Of a stretch of DNA of 64,000 nucleotides, positions 34,289 through 42,963 are shown one piece after another. Position 1 is the first letter of the stretch, and each line of letters begins with the position of its first letter. The position numbers were made by a program, and so were the translations under genes. Location: contig JAFADY010000007.1 in assembly GCA_023424395.1 (NCBI GenBank), positions 62,001 to 126,000 on the forward strand. Reading direction: 5' to 3'. Source of the DNA: Bacteroidota bacterium. GTDB taxonomy: Bacteria > Bacteroidota > Bacteroidia > Bacteroidales > Dysgonomonadaceae. The notes beneath the pieces are model-generated. The model ran no database searches, was not told where the DNA came from, and saw only the letters and a list, made by a program, of their open reading frames with translations.

Positions 34289-34735
34289 TTATTCTATAAC
34301 TACCAAATCGGCTCCTTCAAGAACCGAATCGCCTTTGTTTACTAAAATTTGAGAGATCTTGCCGTTTGTGTTTGCCAATATATTGTTTTCCATTTTCATG
34401 GCTTCCAAAATCATGAGTGTTTGGCCTTTTTTCACAACATCACCTTCTTTACATTTCATTTCGAGAATGATCCCCGGAAGCGGAGATTGAATGGTGTTTT
34501 GACCTTTGGGTGCCGATGGCCTTGTTACCAAAGGAGTTGAAGTGCCTTTGGGTGTTGGGGCAGGAGCGGCGTCTCTGCTTGGGCGTTTGATGCCGGCAAG
34601 TTGTTTTTTAGCTTTCTGTTCAACTTCAACAACAAAGGGCGTGCCGTTAACTTCGAGTTCAACCATGCCGTTTTCAGAGTTTTTTACAACTACTCTGTAT
34701 GGTGAACCATTTATTTTATATTTAAATTCTTTCAT
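34289..34735 (-). CDS. mmdC: Biotin carboxyl carrier subunit of the decarboxylase
   Basis: 148-residue biotinyl protein. A short N-terminal domain (MKEFKYKINGSPYRVVVKNS) is followed by an Ala/Pro/Thr linker (residues about 55-75, PAPTPKGTSTPLVTRPSAP) and a biotinyl domain with the acceptor lysine in LEAMKMENNI (about residue 114). It moves the carboxyl group from MmdA to the membrane beta subunit. Confidence 0.94.
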   Translation of the reverse strand: MKEFKYKINGSPYRVVVKNSENGMVELEVNGTPFVVEVEQKAKKQLAGIKRPSRDAAPAPTPKGTSTPLVTRPSAPKGQNTIQSPLPGIILEMKCKEGDVVKKGQTLMILEAMKMENNILANTNGKISQILVNKGDSVLEGADLVVIE

Positions 34736-34770
34736 GAGAAATAATTGTTTTTTGTGATGAATTATAAAGA

Positions 34771-35679
34771 TTATCGGTGAGGTAACTCACGCAGCGATTG
34801 TCTCTTGGCATTCCAAGGAGAGTAATTGCGTTTTACTTGATCGATAGTGAGAATAGTTGATTCCATATCGTGTTGATCCTGATTGAGTTCGTAAACAGCT
34901 GCTGAAATAGCCGCCAAAATATCTCCCGATAATTGACTGTGCGAACGCAACGCAGCTACGCTTCCCGAACTTGCAGCTTTTTTCTGCGATAATGCTTTAG
35001 CTGTATTGCCTGAAAGTTTAAAAACAAGATATAAGAGCAGTAATCCCGTAAAAACTACAAACATAGATGTAAACGTCAGTGTTAAACCTTCGGGGTCATT
35101 TTGTTTTAAATCGACCAATTTTGGATTTTCACCCACAACCTTGTTGTTGCTGCTTGGAGTAACTCTTTCGAGAATAACATCTTGTGCAGCACCGGATTCA
35201 TCATATTTGTAACCATCGTTTATATACCCGTAAGTTTGGTCGGGAAGCAATCCTGCAGGAATCGTAATTTCATCTAACAAAGTTCTACCATCCACATCGT
35301 ATAAAGCGATGTAGTTTTCCTTAGTAGGGTCTAAGGTAAAACTTGTGTGAAACGTTCCGTGGAAAGGTTTTCCATCGGCCCAAAAAAGCGCATGTTGAAA
35401 CGGCTTGATCTGTGTGAGGACATCGCCCAATGGAATAGGGTACATCTTGGGGTTATTCTTGTCCGTAGTCAGAAACATCCCTGCTAAATTTTGGGTAGCA
35501 GCGGTATTATTGTAAATTTCAATCCAACCATTCCTTTGCCCAAAATCATCCATAAAGTTAGAATCGTTCACCACCATCACCTCATTAATAAGCCATTTCG
35601 GATTTTCTACTTCGTTACATCCGAAAAGCGCTATCAATGAGAATAATAACAGTGGAACATATTTTATTTTTGTCATCAT
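34771..35679 (-). CDS. OadG-family subunit fused to a lamin-tail domain, lipoprotein-type signal
   Basis: 302 residues with a lipobox-like LIALFGC (Cys 21), a lamin-tail domain (about 28-170, WLINEVMVVNDSNF and RNGWIEIYNNTAA), a membrane helix near 212-232 (FTSMFVVFTGLLLLYLVFKL) and a cytoplasmic tail with a stretch like that of gamma subunits. The helix and operon place mark it as the gamma/delta subunit that holds the decarboxylase to the membrane. What the extracytoplasmic lamin-tail domain binds is unknown. This fusion recurs in the Bacteroidetes. Confidence 0.8.
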   Translation of the reverse strand: MMTKIKYVPLLLFSLIALFGCNEVENPKWLINEVMVVNDSNFMDDFGQRNGWIEIYNNTAATQNLAGMFLTTDKNNPKMYPIPLGDVLTQIKPFQHALFWADGKPFHGTFHTSFTLDPTKENYIALYDVDGRTLLDEITIPAGLLPDQTYGYINDGYKYDESGAAQDVILERVTPSSNNKVVGENPKLVDLKQNDPEGLTLTFTSMFVVFTGLLLLYLVFKLSGNTAKALSQKKAASSGSVAALRSHSQLSGDILAAISAAVYELNQDQHDMESTILTIDQVKRNYSPWNAKRQSLRELPHR

Positions 35680-35688
35680 TTTACTCAG

Positions 35689-37251
35689 TTATAGGGGTAA
35701 ATTATCGTGCTTTTTAGGCGGATTAACAAGCTTCTTGGTCTGCAATTGCTGCAATGCGCGGATAACGCGGAAACGGGTATTGCGCGGCTCAATAATATCG
35801 TCTATGTAGCCGTAACGAGCAGCATTTACAGGGTTAGCGAAAAGTTCATTGTACTCATCTTTCTTTTCAGCCAAGAGCGCTGCTTGTTTTTCGGGATCTT
35901 TTTCGTCTCCGATCTCTTTGCTGTACAATACTTCCACTGCGCCATCGGCACCCATAACGGCAATTTCTGCCGTGGGCCATGCGTAGTTAATATCGCCGCG
36001 AAGTTGTTTACAACTCATCACAATGTGCGCACCGCCATACGATTTACGTAAAGTTACTGTTACTTTTGGAACAGTAGCTTCGCCATAAGCGTAAAGCAAT
36101 TTGGCTCCGTGATTGATAACGCCGCCATATTCCTGACCTGTTCCTGGCAAGAATCCGGGAACGTCAACTAAAGTAACGATCGGAATATTGAAAGCGTCGC
36201 AAAAACGAACAAAACGAGCCGCTTTGCGCGATGCGTTAATATCGAGCACACCTGCCAGAAACTTAGGCTGATTGGCTACGATACCTACTGATTGTCCGTT
36301 GAGGCGGGCGAAACCTACGATGATGTTTTTCGCATAATCGGCATGAACTTCCAAAAATTCACCTTTATCGATAACCGCGCCGATCACTTCGTACATATCG
36401 TAAGGTTTTGTAGCGCTGTCGGGAATAATTTCGTTGAGGGCATCTTCCAAACGATCCACAGGATCGTCATTCTTTACAAGCGGAGCTTCTTCCAGATTGT
36501 TCTGCGGAAGGAAACTCAGCAATTTGCGAACGAGTTGCAATCCGTCTTCTTCGTTCTGAACTGCGAAGTGAGCAACGCCCGATTTGCTTGTGTGAACCGA
36601 TGCTCCACCAAGTTGTTCTTGTGTAACATCTTCTCCGGTAACGGTTTTCACCACTTTTGGGCCGGTAAGGAACATGTAGGAAGTACCCTGAGTCATGATA
36701 GTGAAATCAGTAAGGGCAGGGGAGTAAACGGCGCCACCGGCACAGGGGCCGAAGATTCCCGAAATTTGCGGTACAACACCCGATGCAAGAATATTGCGTT
36801 GGAAAATTTCGGCATATCCTGCCAAAGCGTTAATTCCTTCCTGAATACGCGCGCCGCCCGAGTCGTTGATTCCGATAACGGGTGCACCCATTTTCATGGC
36901 CTGATCCATCACTTTGCAGATTTTTTGCGCCATCATTTCGGATAACGAACCGCCGAAAACGGTAAAGTCTTGCGCAAAAATATACACAAGGCGTCCGTCA
37001 ATAGTTCCGTAGCCTGTTACTACACCGTCTCCGAGGAATTTGTTTTTGTCCATTCCGAAGTTGGTTGAACGATGTTCTGCGAACATATCGAATTCTTCGA
37101 AACTGCCGTCATCGAGAAGCATGGCAATACGTTCACGTGCCGTGTATTTTCCTTTGACGTGCTGCGATTCAATTCTTTTTTCGCCGCCGCCTAAACGAGC
37201 TTTTTCACGTAGCTGAATAAGCTTTTGAATTTTTTCGAGTTGGTTGCTCAT
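35689..37251 (-). CDS. mmdA: Methylmalonyl-CoA decarboxylase/carboxyltransferase alpha subunit
   Basis: 520-residue acyl-CoA carboxyltransferase. Conserved segments are the oxyanion glycines GINDSGGARIQEGI near 120, ASGVVPQISGIFGPCAGGAV near 150, and VDVPGFLPGTGQEYGGVI near 380. Next to mce, a biotin carrier and a membrane beta subunit, it should move CO2 from (S)-methylmalonyl-CoA to biotin, giving propionyl-CoA. The related propionyl-CoA carboxylase beta is the alternative, disfavoured by the sodium-pump genes. Confidence 0.93.
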   Translation of the reverse strand: MSNQLEKIQKLIQLREKARLGGGEKRIESQHVKGKYTARERIAMLLDDGSFEEFDMFAEHRSTNFGMDKNKFLGDGVVTGYGTIDGRLVYIFAQDFTVFGGSLSEMMAQKICKVMDQAMKMGAPVIGINDSGGARIQEGINALAGYAEIFQRNILASGVVPQISGIFGPCAGGAVYSPALTDFTIMTQGTSYMFLTGPKVVKTVTGEDVTQEQLGGASVHTSKSGVAHFAVQNEEDGLQLVRKLLSFLPQNNLEEAPLVKNDDPVDRLEDALNEIIPDSATKPYDMYEVIGAVIDKGEFLEVHADYAKNIIVGFARLNGQSVGIVANQPKFLAGVLDINASRKAARFVRFCDAFNIPIVTLVDVPGFLPGTGQEYGGVINHGAKLLYAYGEATVPKVTVTLRKSYGGAHIVMSCKQLRGDINYAWPTAEIAVMGADGAVEVLYSKEIGDEKDPEKQAALLAEKKDEYNELFANPVNAARYGYIDDIIEPRNTRFRVIRALQQLQTKKLVNPPKKHDNLPL

Positions 37252-37281
37252 ATAATTGTTATTTGGTATGAATGAATGTTA

Positions 37282-37302
37282 GATGTCGGATGACGGATGT
37301 CA
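37282..37302. repeat. Heptamer array (GATGTCG, 3 units) between mce and mmdA
   Basis: GATGTCG, GATGACG, GATGTCA in tandem, with a looser fourth unit GAAGATG after it. It fills part of the 106-base gap inside the operon. Confidence 0.6.
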
Positions 37303-37357
37303 GAAGATGGGTGTTAACCCTTATTTCGTTATTTTCTATTTATCCGCCAAGTGGTTT

Positions 37358-37765
37358 TTATTCCGGATGTTCGCAAATTTCGGTTAACACGCTCCCTGTT
37401 GATTTCGGGTGAAGGAAAGCGATGCTTAAACCTTCGGCTCCGCCACGTGCTTGTTGGTCGATTAGGCGGACGCCTTTGGCTTCCATTTCTTTCAGCGCTT
37501 CGTTCACATTTTTGGTTGCATACGCAATGTGGTGAACGCCTTCGCCGCGTTTTTCAATGAATTTGGCAACGGTGCTGTCTTCGCTTGTGGGTTCCAATAA
37601 TTCAATTTTTGTTTGTCCCACTTTAAAAAATGCGGTTTTTACTTTTTGATCTTCAACGGTTTCAATGTTATAGCATTTTAATCCGAGAACGCCCTCATAG
37701 TAAGGCAATTGTTCATCGATGCTCTTCACGGCAATGCCGATGTGCTCTATGTGTGTAATTTCCAT
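37358..37765 (-). CDS. mce: Methylmalonyl-CoA epimerase
   Basis: 135-residue VOC-fold metal enzyme interconverting (R)- and (S)-methylmalonyl-CoA. It begins MEITHIEHIGIAVKSIDEQL and shows GEGVHHIAYATKNV near 90, with metal-ligand histidines in the usual places. As first gene of the operon it supplies the S isomer to the decarboxylase on the succinate-to-propionate route. Confidence 0.95.
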   Translation of the reverse strand: MEITHIEHIGIAVKSIDEQLPYYEGVLGLKCYNIETVEDQKVKTAFFKVGQTKIELLEPTSEDSTVAKFIEKRGEGVHHIAYATKNVNEALKEMEAKGVRLIDQQARGGAEGLSIAFLHPKSTGSVLTEICEHPE

Positions 37766-37794
37766 ATAAATAAACTTGTTTTATAAATAAAATG

Positions 37795-37825
37795 CAAAAT
37801 TACGGTTTTAAATCTGAAAATGAAA
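37795..37825 (-). promoter_or_regulatory. Promoter of the mce-mmd operon
   Basis: On the minus strand TTTC, 19 bases, TAATTTTG: a full -7 match (TAnnTTTG) and three of four -33 bases, about 30 bases before the mce start. Confidence 0.6.
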
Positions 37826-37840
37826 TAAAAACGCGATAAA

Positions 37841-38824
37841 TCAGATAGAGGAAATGCGCAAAACCTGCAATAATTCTTCGCTGATCTCGCGGTCTTTTTT
37901 GATGGCGCGTTTAAAAGGAACGTAATCGATCTCATTTTCGCGAATACCGATCATCACGTTTCGTTGATTTTCCAACAATGCCTGAATGGCAGCAACGCCC
38001 ATACGGCTTGCAAGAATCCTGTCCTGCGCCGTAGGCGAACCTCCGCGTTGTAAATGGCCGAGAATGGAAACGCGCACATCGTATTGTGGATATTCTTTTT
38101 TCACGCGTTCGGCCAATTTAATGGCACCGCCGGTTATTTCGCTTTCGGTGACCAAAACCATGCTTGAGTTTTTCGATTTGCGAAAACCTTGCTCGATGAG
38201 TTCGCCCAATTGGTCTTTTTCCATGCTTATTTCAGGGATAATAGCGGCCTCAGCTCCCGCGGCGATAGCACTGTTGAGTGCCAAGTAACCGCAATTACGT
38301 CCCATTACTTCGATAAAAAACAAACGTTCGTGGGAAGTGGCTGTATCGCGGATTTTATCCACCGATTGCATAATGGTATTCAGCGCCGTATCGTACCCGA
38401 TTGTGGTATCGGTGGCGTTGAGGTCGTTGTCGATGGTTCCGGGGAGCCCCACAATGGGCAGGTTGTATTCGTTGGCGAAAATATTGGCGCCGGTAAGGGA
38501 GCCGTCTCCGCCGATGACCACCAATGCTTGCATGCCATGCTTTTGCATGTTCTCGTATGCTTTTTTACGGCCTTCTTCAGTCATAAATTCGGCTGAACGA
38601 GCCGTTTTAAGAATGGTGCCACCCTGTTGCACGATATTACTTACACTGTTGGTTTTGAATTCCACAATATCGTTATCGATCAAACCTTTATAGCCACGGT
38701 AAATGCCGAAAACTTTCATGTCGTTGAAAATGGCGCTTCGGGTTACGGCGCGAATGGCCGCGTTCATTCCGGGTGCATCTCCTCCCGAAGTAAGCACACC
38801 AATACTTTTTATATTTGAGTCCAT
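37841..38824 (-). CDS. pfkA: ATP-dependent 6-phosphofructokinase
   Basis: 327-residue PfkA. The start at 38824 (MDSNIKSIGVLTSGGDAPGM) is used because the upstream open frame is unconserved. ATP site VIGGDGSLTGANIF near 100; substrate site GTIDNDLNATDTTIGYDTA near 125 with the catalytic Asp; FIEVMGRNCGYLAL near 165. Transcribed from a well-matched promoter just upstream. Confidence 0.96.
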   Translation of the reverse strand: MDSNIKSIGVLTSGGDAPGMNAAIRAVTRSAIFNDMKVFGIYRGYKGLIDNDIVEFKTNSVSNIVQQGGTILKTARSAEFMTEEGRKKAYENMQKHGMQALVVIGGDGSLTGANIFANEYNLPIVGLPGTIDNDLNATDTTIGYDTALNTIMQSVDKIRDTATSHERLFFIEVMGRNCGYLALNSAIAAGAEAAIIPEISMEKDQLGELIEQGFRKSKNSSMVLVTESEITGGAIKLAERVKKEYPQYDVRVSILGHLQRGGSPTAQDRILASRMGVAAIQALLENQRNVMIGIRENEIDYVPFKRAIKKDREISEELLQVLRISSI

Positions 38825-38877
38825 CATTGGAATTTTTCGTGATTTTCCTTTGCCTTTATACTGCAAATTTTGAAGCA

Positions 38878-38908
38878 CAAAGGTAAGTTATTTTTGGTAT
38901 GCAGCAAA
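38878..38908 (-). promoter_or_regulatory. Promoter of pfkA (TTTG-N19-TACCTTTG)
   Basis: Exact match to the Bacteroidetes consensus: TTTG at 38908-38905 and TACCTTTG at 38885-38878 on the minus strand, 19 bases apart, about 54 bases before the start. The -33 box touches the ispH terminator hairpin. Confidence 0.8.
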
Positions 38909-38937
38909 AAAAAGCTGCTTTCAAAAAGCAGCTTTTT
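38908..38937 (-). terminator. Terminator at the end of ispH
   Basis: Hairpin AAAAGCTGCTT/AAGCAGCTTTT with A and T runs. The ispH stop codon at 38921 lies within it, so the last codons form one arm. Confidence 0.8.
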
Positions 38938-39814
38938 CTATTGACATTTCGGGTTTTAATTGGGCTATGTTATCGGCGACGGCTTCCATTTGCCACATGG
39001 GCGTGGAAGTGGCGCCGCAAATGCCGATACTGATATCTTCCGTAATCCATTCGGGATTCAGCTGATCGGGATGATGAATGAGGTACGAGTTGGGATTGTA
39101 TTTTTTGCATTCGGCAAAAAGAACTTTTCCGTTAGAACTCTTTTCTCCGGCGATAAAGATGATCAAGTCATGCTTTTGAGCAAATTCGTGCATATTGGGC
39201 ACACGATTGGATACTTGGCGGCAAATGGTGTCGTAAAACTCAAAAGTGGCGCCGTCTTTCATGCGCGACTTTATGATTTCGCCTATTTCCCTGAATCCGT
39301 CCAACGGTTTGGTAGTTTGCGAAAAGAGGCTTATATCGCGGGAAAAATCGAGTGTTTCGATATCTTCTTTGTTCTCAATAACTATCGCAGATTCTTCGGT
39401 TTGCCCCATTAACCCATTCACCTCTGCATGGCCTTTCTTGCCGAAGATCACGATTTGTCCGTCTTGGTGGGGTTTAAGAACGAATTTCTTTTTAATCTTC
39501 TTTTGCAATCCCAGTACCACAGGGCACGATGCGTCAATGATCTCTATGTTGTTCTGCCGTGCAATTTCGTAAGTGCTTGGCGGTTCACCGTGAGCGCGAA
39601 GCAAAACGCGCACGTTTTTCAGATTTTTGAATTCTTCGTGGTTGATGGTTACCAATCCCATTTTAGTGAGGCGTTCAACTTCTATGTTGTTATGGACAAT
39701 ATCGCCCAGGCAATACAGCGTGCCCCCTTTTTGCAGTTCTTCTTCAGCTTTTTTGATGGCTTTTTCAACGCCAAAACAGCAGCCGGACTGCTTATCGATT
39801 TCAATTCTACTCAT
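38921..39814 (-). CDS. ispH: 4-hydroxy-3-methylbut-2-enyl diphosphate reductase
   Basis: 297-residue iron-sulfur enzyme of the MEP isoprenoid pathway. The three cluster cysteines are in QSGCCFGVEKA (near 12), DASCPVVLGL (near 95) and GICGATSTPMWQM near 272; the motif IFIAGEKSSNGKVLF lies near 215. Its start overlaps the end of cmk by eight bases. Confidence 0.96.
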   Translation of the reverse strand: MSRIEIDKQSGCCFGVEKAIKKAEEELQKGGTLYCLGDIVHNNIEVERLTKMGLVTINHEEFKNLKNVRVLLRAHGEPPSTYEIARQNNIEIIDASCPVVLGLQKKIKKKFVLKPHQDGQIVIFGKKGHAEVNGLMGQTEESAIVIENKEDIETLDFSRDISLFSQTTKPLDGFREIGEIIKSRMKDGATFEFYDTICRQVSNRVPNMHEFAQKHDLIIFIAGEKSSNGKVLFAECKKYNPNSYLIHHPDQLNPEWITEDISIGICGATSTPMWQMEAVADNIAQLKPEMSIEKAAF

Positions 39815-40505
39815 TTTTTGTTGTGATTTTGTTAAACATATTCAACGCCCATTGTAACTGCTCTTCCACTGTGATAAAAGAGTTGTCGAGTTCAATGGCG
39901 TCTTCGGCTTTACGTAACGGACTTTCGGCGCGGGTGGTGTCTCGCAGATCGCGTTCTTTCACGTTGGCAAGCACTTCTTCGTAAACGGGATCTTCGTCTT
40001 TGGCCGCCATTTCATCGAAACGGCGTTGGGCGCGCACTTCGGGCGAAGCGGTAAGGAAGATTTTAAACTCGGCATTGGGAAAAACAACCGTTCCTATATC
40101 GCGGCCGTCCATTACCACGCCTTTCTCTTCACCCATTTCCTGCTGCTGACGAACGAGTTCTTTTCGTACAAAACCGAGTGTGCTCACACGGCTTGCACCA
40201 TTGGCAACTTCGAGCGTGCGGATTTCTTTTTCCACGTTTTTGTTGTTCAAGTAGGTTTCCTGCTGACCGGAATCGTTGGTTTTAAAAGTGATCTTTATTT
40301 CGGAAATGTGATTTTGAATGGCTGCCTCGTCCATATCGTTTTCTGTGATCCATCCGTTGCGGATAGCGTGTAATGCCACCGCACGGTACATAGCGCCGCT
40401 ATCGATGTACGTATAACCTAATTTTCTTGCCAATCCCTTAGCGATGGTGCTTTTGCCGCAAGACGAAAAACCATCCACGGCAATATTAATTCTATTTTCC
40501 TGCAT
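39807..40505 (-). CDS. cmk: Cytidylate kinase
   Basis: 232-residue (d)CMP kinase. The start at 40505 (MQENRINIAVDG) precedes the P-loop GFSSCGKSTIAKGLARKLG; frame upstream to 40580 is unconserved. Also DSGAMYRAVALHAI and VVMDGRDIGTVVFPNAEFKI. Overlaps ispH by eight bases, so the pair is likely coupled. Confidence 0.95.
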   Translation of the reverse strand: MQENRINIAVDGFSSCGKSTIAKGLARKLGYTYIDSGAMYRAVALHAIRNGWITENDMDEAAIQNHISEIKITFKTNDSGQQETYLNNKNVEKEIRTLEVANGASRVSTLGFVRKELVRQQQEMGEEKGVVMDGRDIGTVVFPNAEFKIFLTASPEVRAQRRFDEMAAKDEDPVYEEVLANVKERDLRDTTRAESPLRKAEDAIELDNSFITVEEQLQWALNMFNKITTKNE

Positions 40506-40595
40506 GACCAAAAATTCCGTTAATCTTGTAAACAACCGCAAAGGTAGAATGTTTTTGGACAAATGATTTTTAACGAACAATAAAACTAAAAATTG

Positions 40596-41819
40596 TTATT
40601 TACCCAGCAAAAGCCTTACCTGAGAACCCCAGCCGCCGATAACGAGATCGTCAATGCCGTCACCGTTTACATCGCCTACGGCGATATCCCAACTTCTGCC
40701 AACAGTAACTTCAGGAATAACGTCTTTTGTAACAAATGTGAATTTTCCAGTACCATCATTTCGCAATGCTTGCACCTGCATTTCCTTAAAAGGTGGAATT
40801 TCGATAGCGCTCAGGATAATATCGGGATGGCCGTCGCGATTAAAATCGACGTACGCGGCAGCGTAAGTTGAGAATTTGTGTTCGGGAATGCGGCTGTTTG
40901 TTTCATCTTTAAAAACGCCGTTCCCTTGATTGATAAACAGCCGCGCTCGTGGATCTCTTTCCCATTTTCCGCCGTTACTTGTAAGATTAGCGAATAAAAT
41001 ATCGGGAAGGCCGTCTCCGTTGGCATCAAACGATAGCGCTTCGCGTGTGTGTAACGGTACGGTTTCGGTGAAAGCGCCTTCGCGTTCAGAAAAATTGCCC
41101 TTTCCGTCGTTAAAATAAATTCTATTTGGTGGAACTTCGTTTCCTACAACCATATCCAACGCTCCATCCCCATCAAGATCGACGAGTTTTATGGATTGTG
41201 TTTGATCATCGAGTTGGGGCAATCCGGTTACGGAATGATCGATAAAATGCCCCGGTTTATCCGGGTCATTTATCCATAAGAAATTGCCCGGTTTGTCTCC
41301 TGTGTTGCCGATAACAACATCCACCAGTCCGTCACCGTTTACATCGCCGATATCCAGCCCATTCCCTTCGCTTTTCGCAAGCAGACGTTCACTCACGTTT
41401 CGGAAGGTGCCGTCGCCGTTTCCCAAATAATATTCGTGATTTTGATCATCTTCCGCCACGAAAATAACATCCAATAATCCGTCACCATCGAAATCCGCAA
41501 CTTTTACATGTTCGGTATCATGATTTTCGGCGACAAACGTGTTTTTTGCCCAGGTAAATTTACCCGTTCCATCGTTAATATATAATCGGTTCGGTTGCAT
41601 TTCCAGGGCGAAAACAGCGTCTAAGTGTCCGTCTCTGTTGACATCGGCCAGCGCAACACCTAACGCGTGTGTTTTTTCATCCAACGGAAGATGAGTGGAT
41701 GTAACATCTTTGAAAAAACGGGTTTCCGAAGTGTTTACTTGAGCGGTACAGCTAAAAATGATGACAAACAACATGGCTGTAATACCACTTTTGAGCATAT
41801 TCGTATTCATAAGGCGCAT
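40596..41819 (-). CDS. FG-GAP/VCBS beta-propeller lipoprotein
   Basis: Up to 407 residues with a lipobox-like FVIIFSC near the N-terminus (a start three codons in, at 41810, is equally possible). About seven FG-GAP/VCBS blades carry calcium loops such as ADVNRDGHLDAVFA, ADFDGDGLLDVIFV, GDVNGDGLVDVVIG and VDLDGDGALDMVVG, typical of integrin-like propellers. Likely exported and surface or periplasm located. Ligand unknown. It stands alone between cmk and the flavoprotein gene. Confidence 0.85.
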   Translation of the reverse strand: MRLMNTNMLKSGITAMLFVIIFSCTAQVNTSETRFFKDVTSTHLPLDEKTHALGVALADVNRDGHLDAVFALEMQPNRLYINDGTGKFTWAKNTFVAENHDTEHVKVADFDGDGLLDVIFVAEDDQNHEYYLGNGDGTFRNVSERLLAKSEGNGLDIGDVNGDGLVDVVIGNTGDKPGNFLWINDPDKPGHFIDHSVTGLPQLDDQTQSIKLVDLDGDGALDMVVGNEVPPNRIYFNDGKGNFSEREGAFTETVPLHTREALSFDANGDGLPDILFANLTSNGGKWERDPRARLFINQGNGVFKDETNSRIPEHKFSTYAAAYVDFNRDGHPDIILSAIEIPPFKEMQVQALRNDGTGKFTFVTKDVIPEVTVGRSWDIAVGDVNGDGIDDLVIGGWGSQVRLLLGK

Positions 41820-41934
41820 TCTTTAAGCAAAGTTTTTGTTCTGATAAAGCGCAATATAATACAAGCGAGCCTGTTTTGCTTCCGAGTATATGTTTTTTTG
41901 AGTAATTTTAATATTGATAAACAATTAAAGGGGT

Positions 41935-42960
41935 TTACCCGAATAAGCCGATAGCTTTTTTCTCGTATTTGGGGATTTTGAATAATTGTTGTCCGAACGA
42001 AAAAATAAGCGATTTAAACGTGCCCGATTTTATCATCAAATTAATTAGTTCGTGATGGCGCGTGTGTTTGTGAAGTATGGCAGGCATTTTATTGGAAATA
42101 TAGGAGGGGTCGAGGATGGTTCTTGCCACTTCTTCGCCCGAGATTAGTGCCTGATAAATTCCTTCTCCGGTGAACGGGGAAACCAGCCCGGCCGCATCAC
42201 CTACCAGAAAAACATTATCGAAATCAATTCCTTTATATTCGGTGTCCATGGGAAAAGCTTCGTATTTTGCTTCGGAAATATCGATTTTCTTGCTTTTAAG
42301 CCACCGATGAAAGTTATCCTTCAAATCTTTTGGCGACATCTGTTTGGGATCTACCCCGCAACCGATGGAAACATACCCTTTGTGTGGGAATATCCAAGCG
42401 TACCACGCGGAGAAGTATTTGGGTTGGAAAAATATTTCGAAATGTTTGTATTTATCGGTGGGAATAATGTACTGAATACCGATACCCATTCCTTTCGATT
42501 TAAACCCCAAATAAGTTTTCACGACAGAATTGGACCCATCGGCTCCCACCAGGTGTTTGTAACCGATCTTCTCCCCATTAACCACCACAAAATCTTTGTT
42601 AATTTCCGTAACCTTGTTACCGGTTCGCACCTCGATATTGGGAAAAGTTTTCAGCTTTTGTAGTTGCCATTGCCCGAATTCCTTCCGATCGATCGTAAAA
42701 GCAAAATCCGTGTCGGATTTTAAGGTGGAGGTAATATTATTTACGTGTAGTTTTACGTGGTTGTAATTATATTCAATAAGATGAGGCGGCAGATTCAGTA
42801 TATCGATGCCTTTCCCCGTTAGCCCGCCTGCGCACACTTTCGGACCGATTTCTTCGTTCTTCTCCAGCAGTAAAACCTTCAGAGAAGAATCGCCTAATAT
42901 TTCTGCACATTTTAAACCGCCGGGACCCGCGCCGATAATGATTACGTCGAATAACTCCAC
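41935..42960 (-). CDS. Geranylgeranyl-reductase-family flavoprotein
   Basis: 341-residue FAD protein. The dinucleotide motif is DVIIIGAGPGGLKCAEIL near 5, with CAGGLTGKG near 45 and a second FAD motif VFLVGDAAGLVSPFTGEGI near 253, as in the geranylgeranyl reductase family. It probably reduces double bonds of isoprenoid or related lipids; the substrate is not evident. It lies three bases after the penicillin-acylase-family gene and probably shares its transcript. Confidence 0.85.
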   Translation of the reverse strand: MELFDVIIIGAGPGGLKCAEILGDSSLKVLLLEKNEEIGPKVCAGGLTGKGIDILNLPPHLIEYNYNHVKLHVNNITSTLKSDTDFAFTIDRKEFGQWQLQKLKTFPNIEVRTGNKVTEINKDFVVVNGEKIGYKHLVGADGSNSVVKTYLGFKSKGMGIGIQYIIPTDKYKHFEIFFQPKYFSAWYAWIFPHKGYVSIGCGVDPKQMSPKDLKDNFHRWLKSKKIDISEAKYEAFPMDTEYKGIDFDNVFLVGDAAGLVSPFTGEGIYQALISGEEVARTILDPSYISNKMPAILHKHTRHHELINLMIKSGTFKSLIFSFGQQLFKIPKYEKKAIGLFG

Positions 42961-42963
42961 AAT

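Noticed and set aside
36292..36945. Open frame of 217 codons on the plus strand
   Set aside because: Antisense to the conserved carboxyltransferase mmdA; no recognisable protein features.
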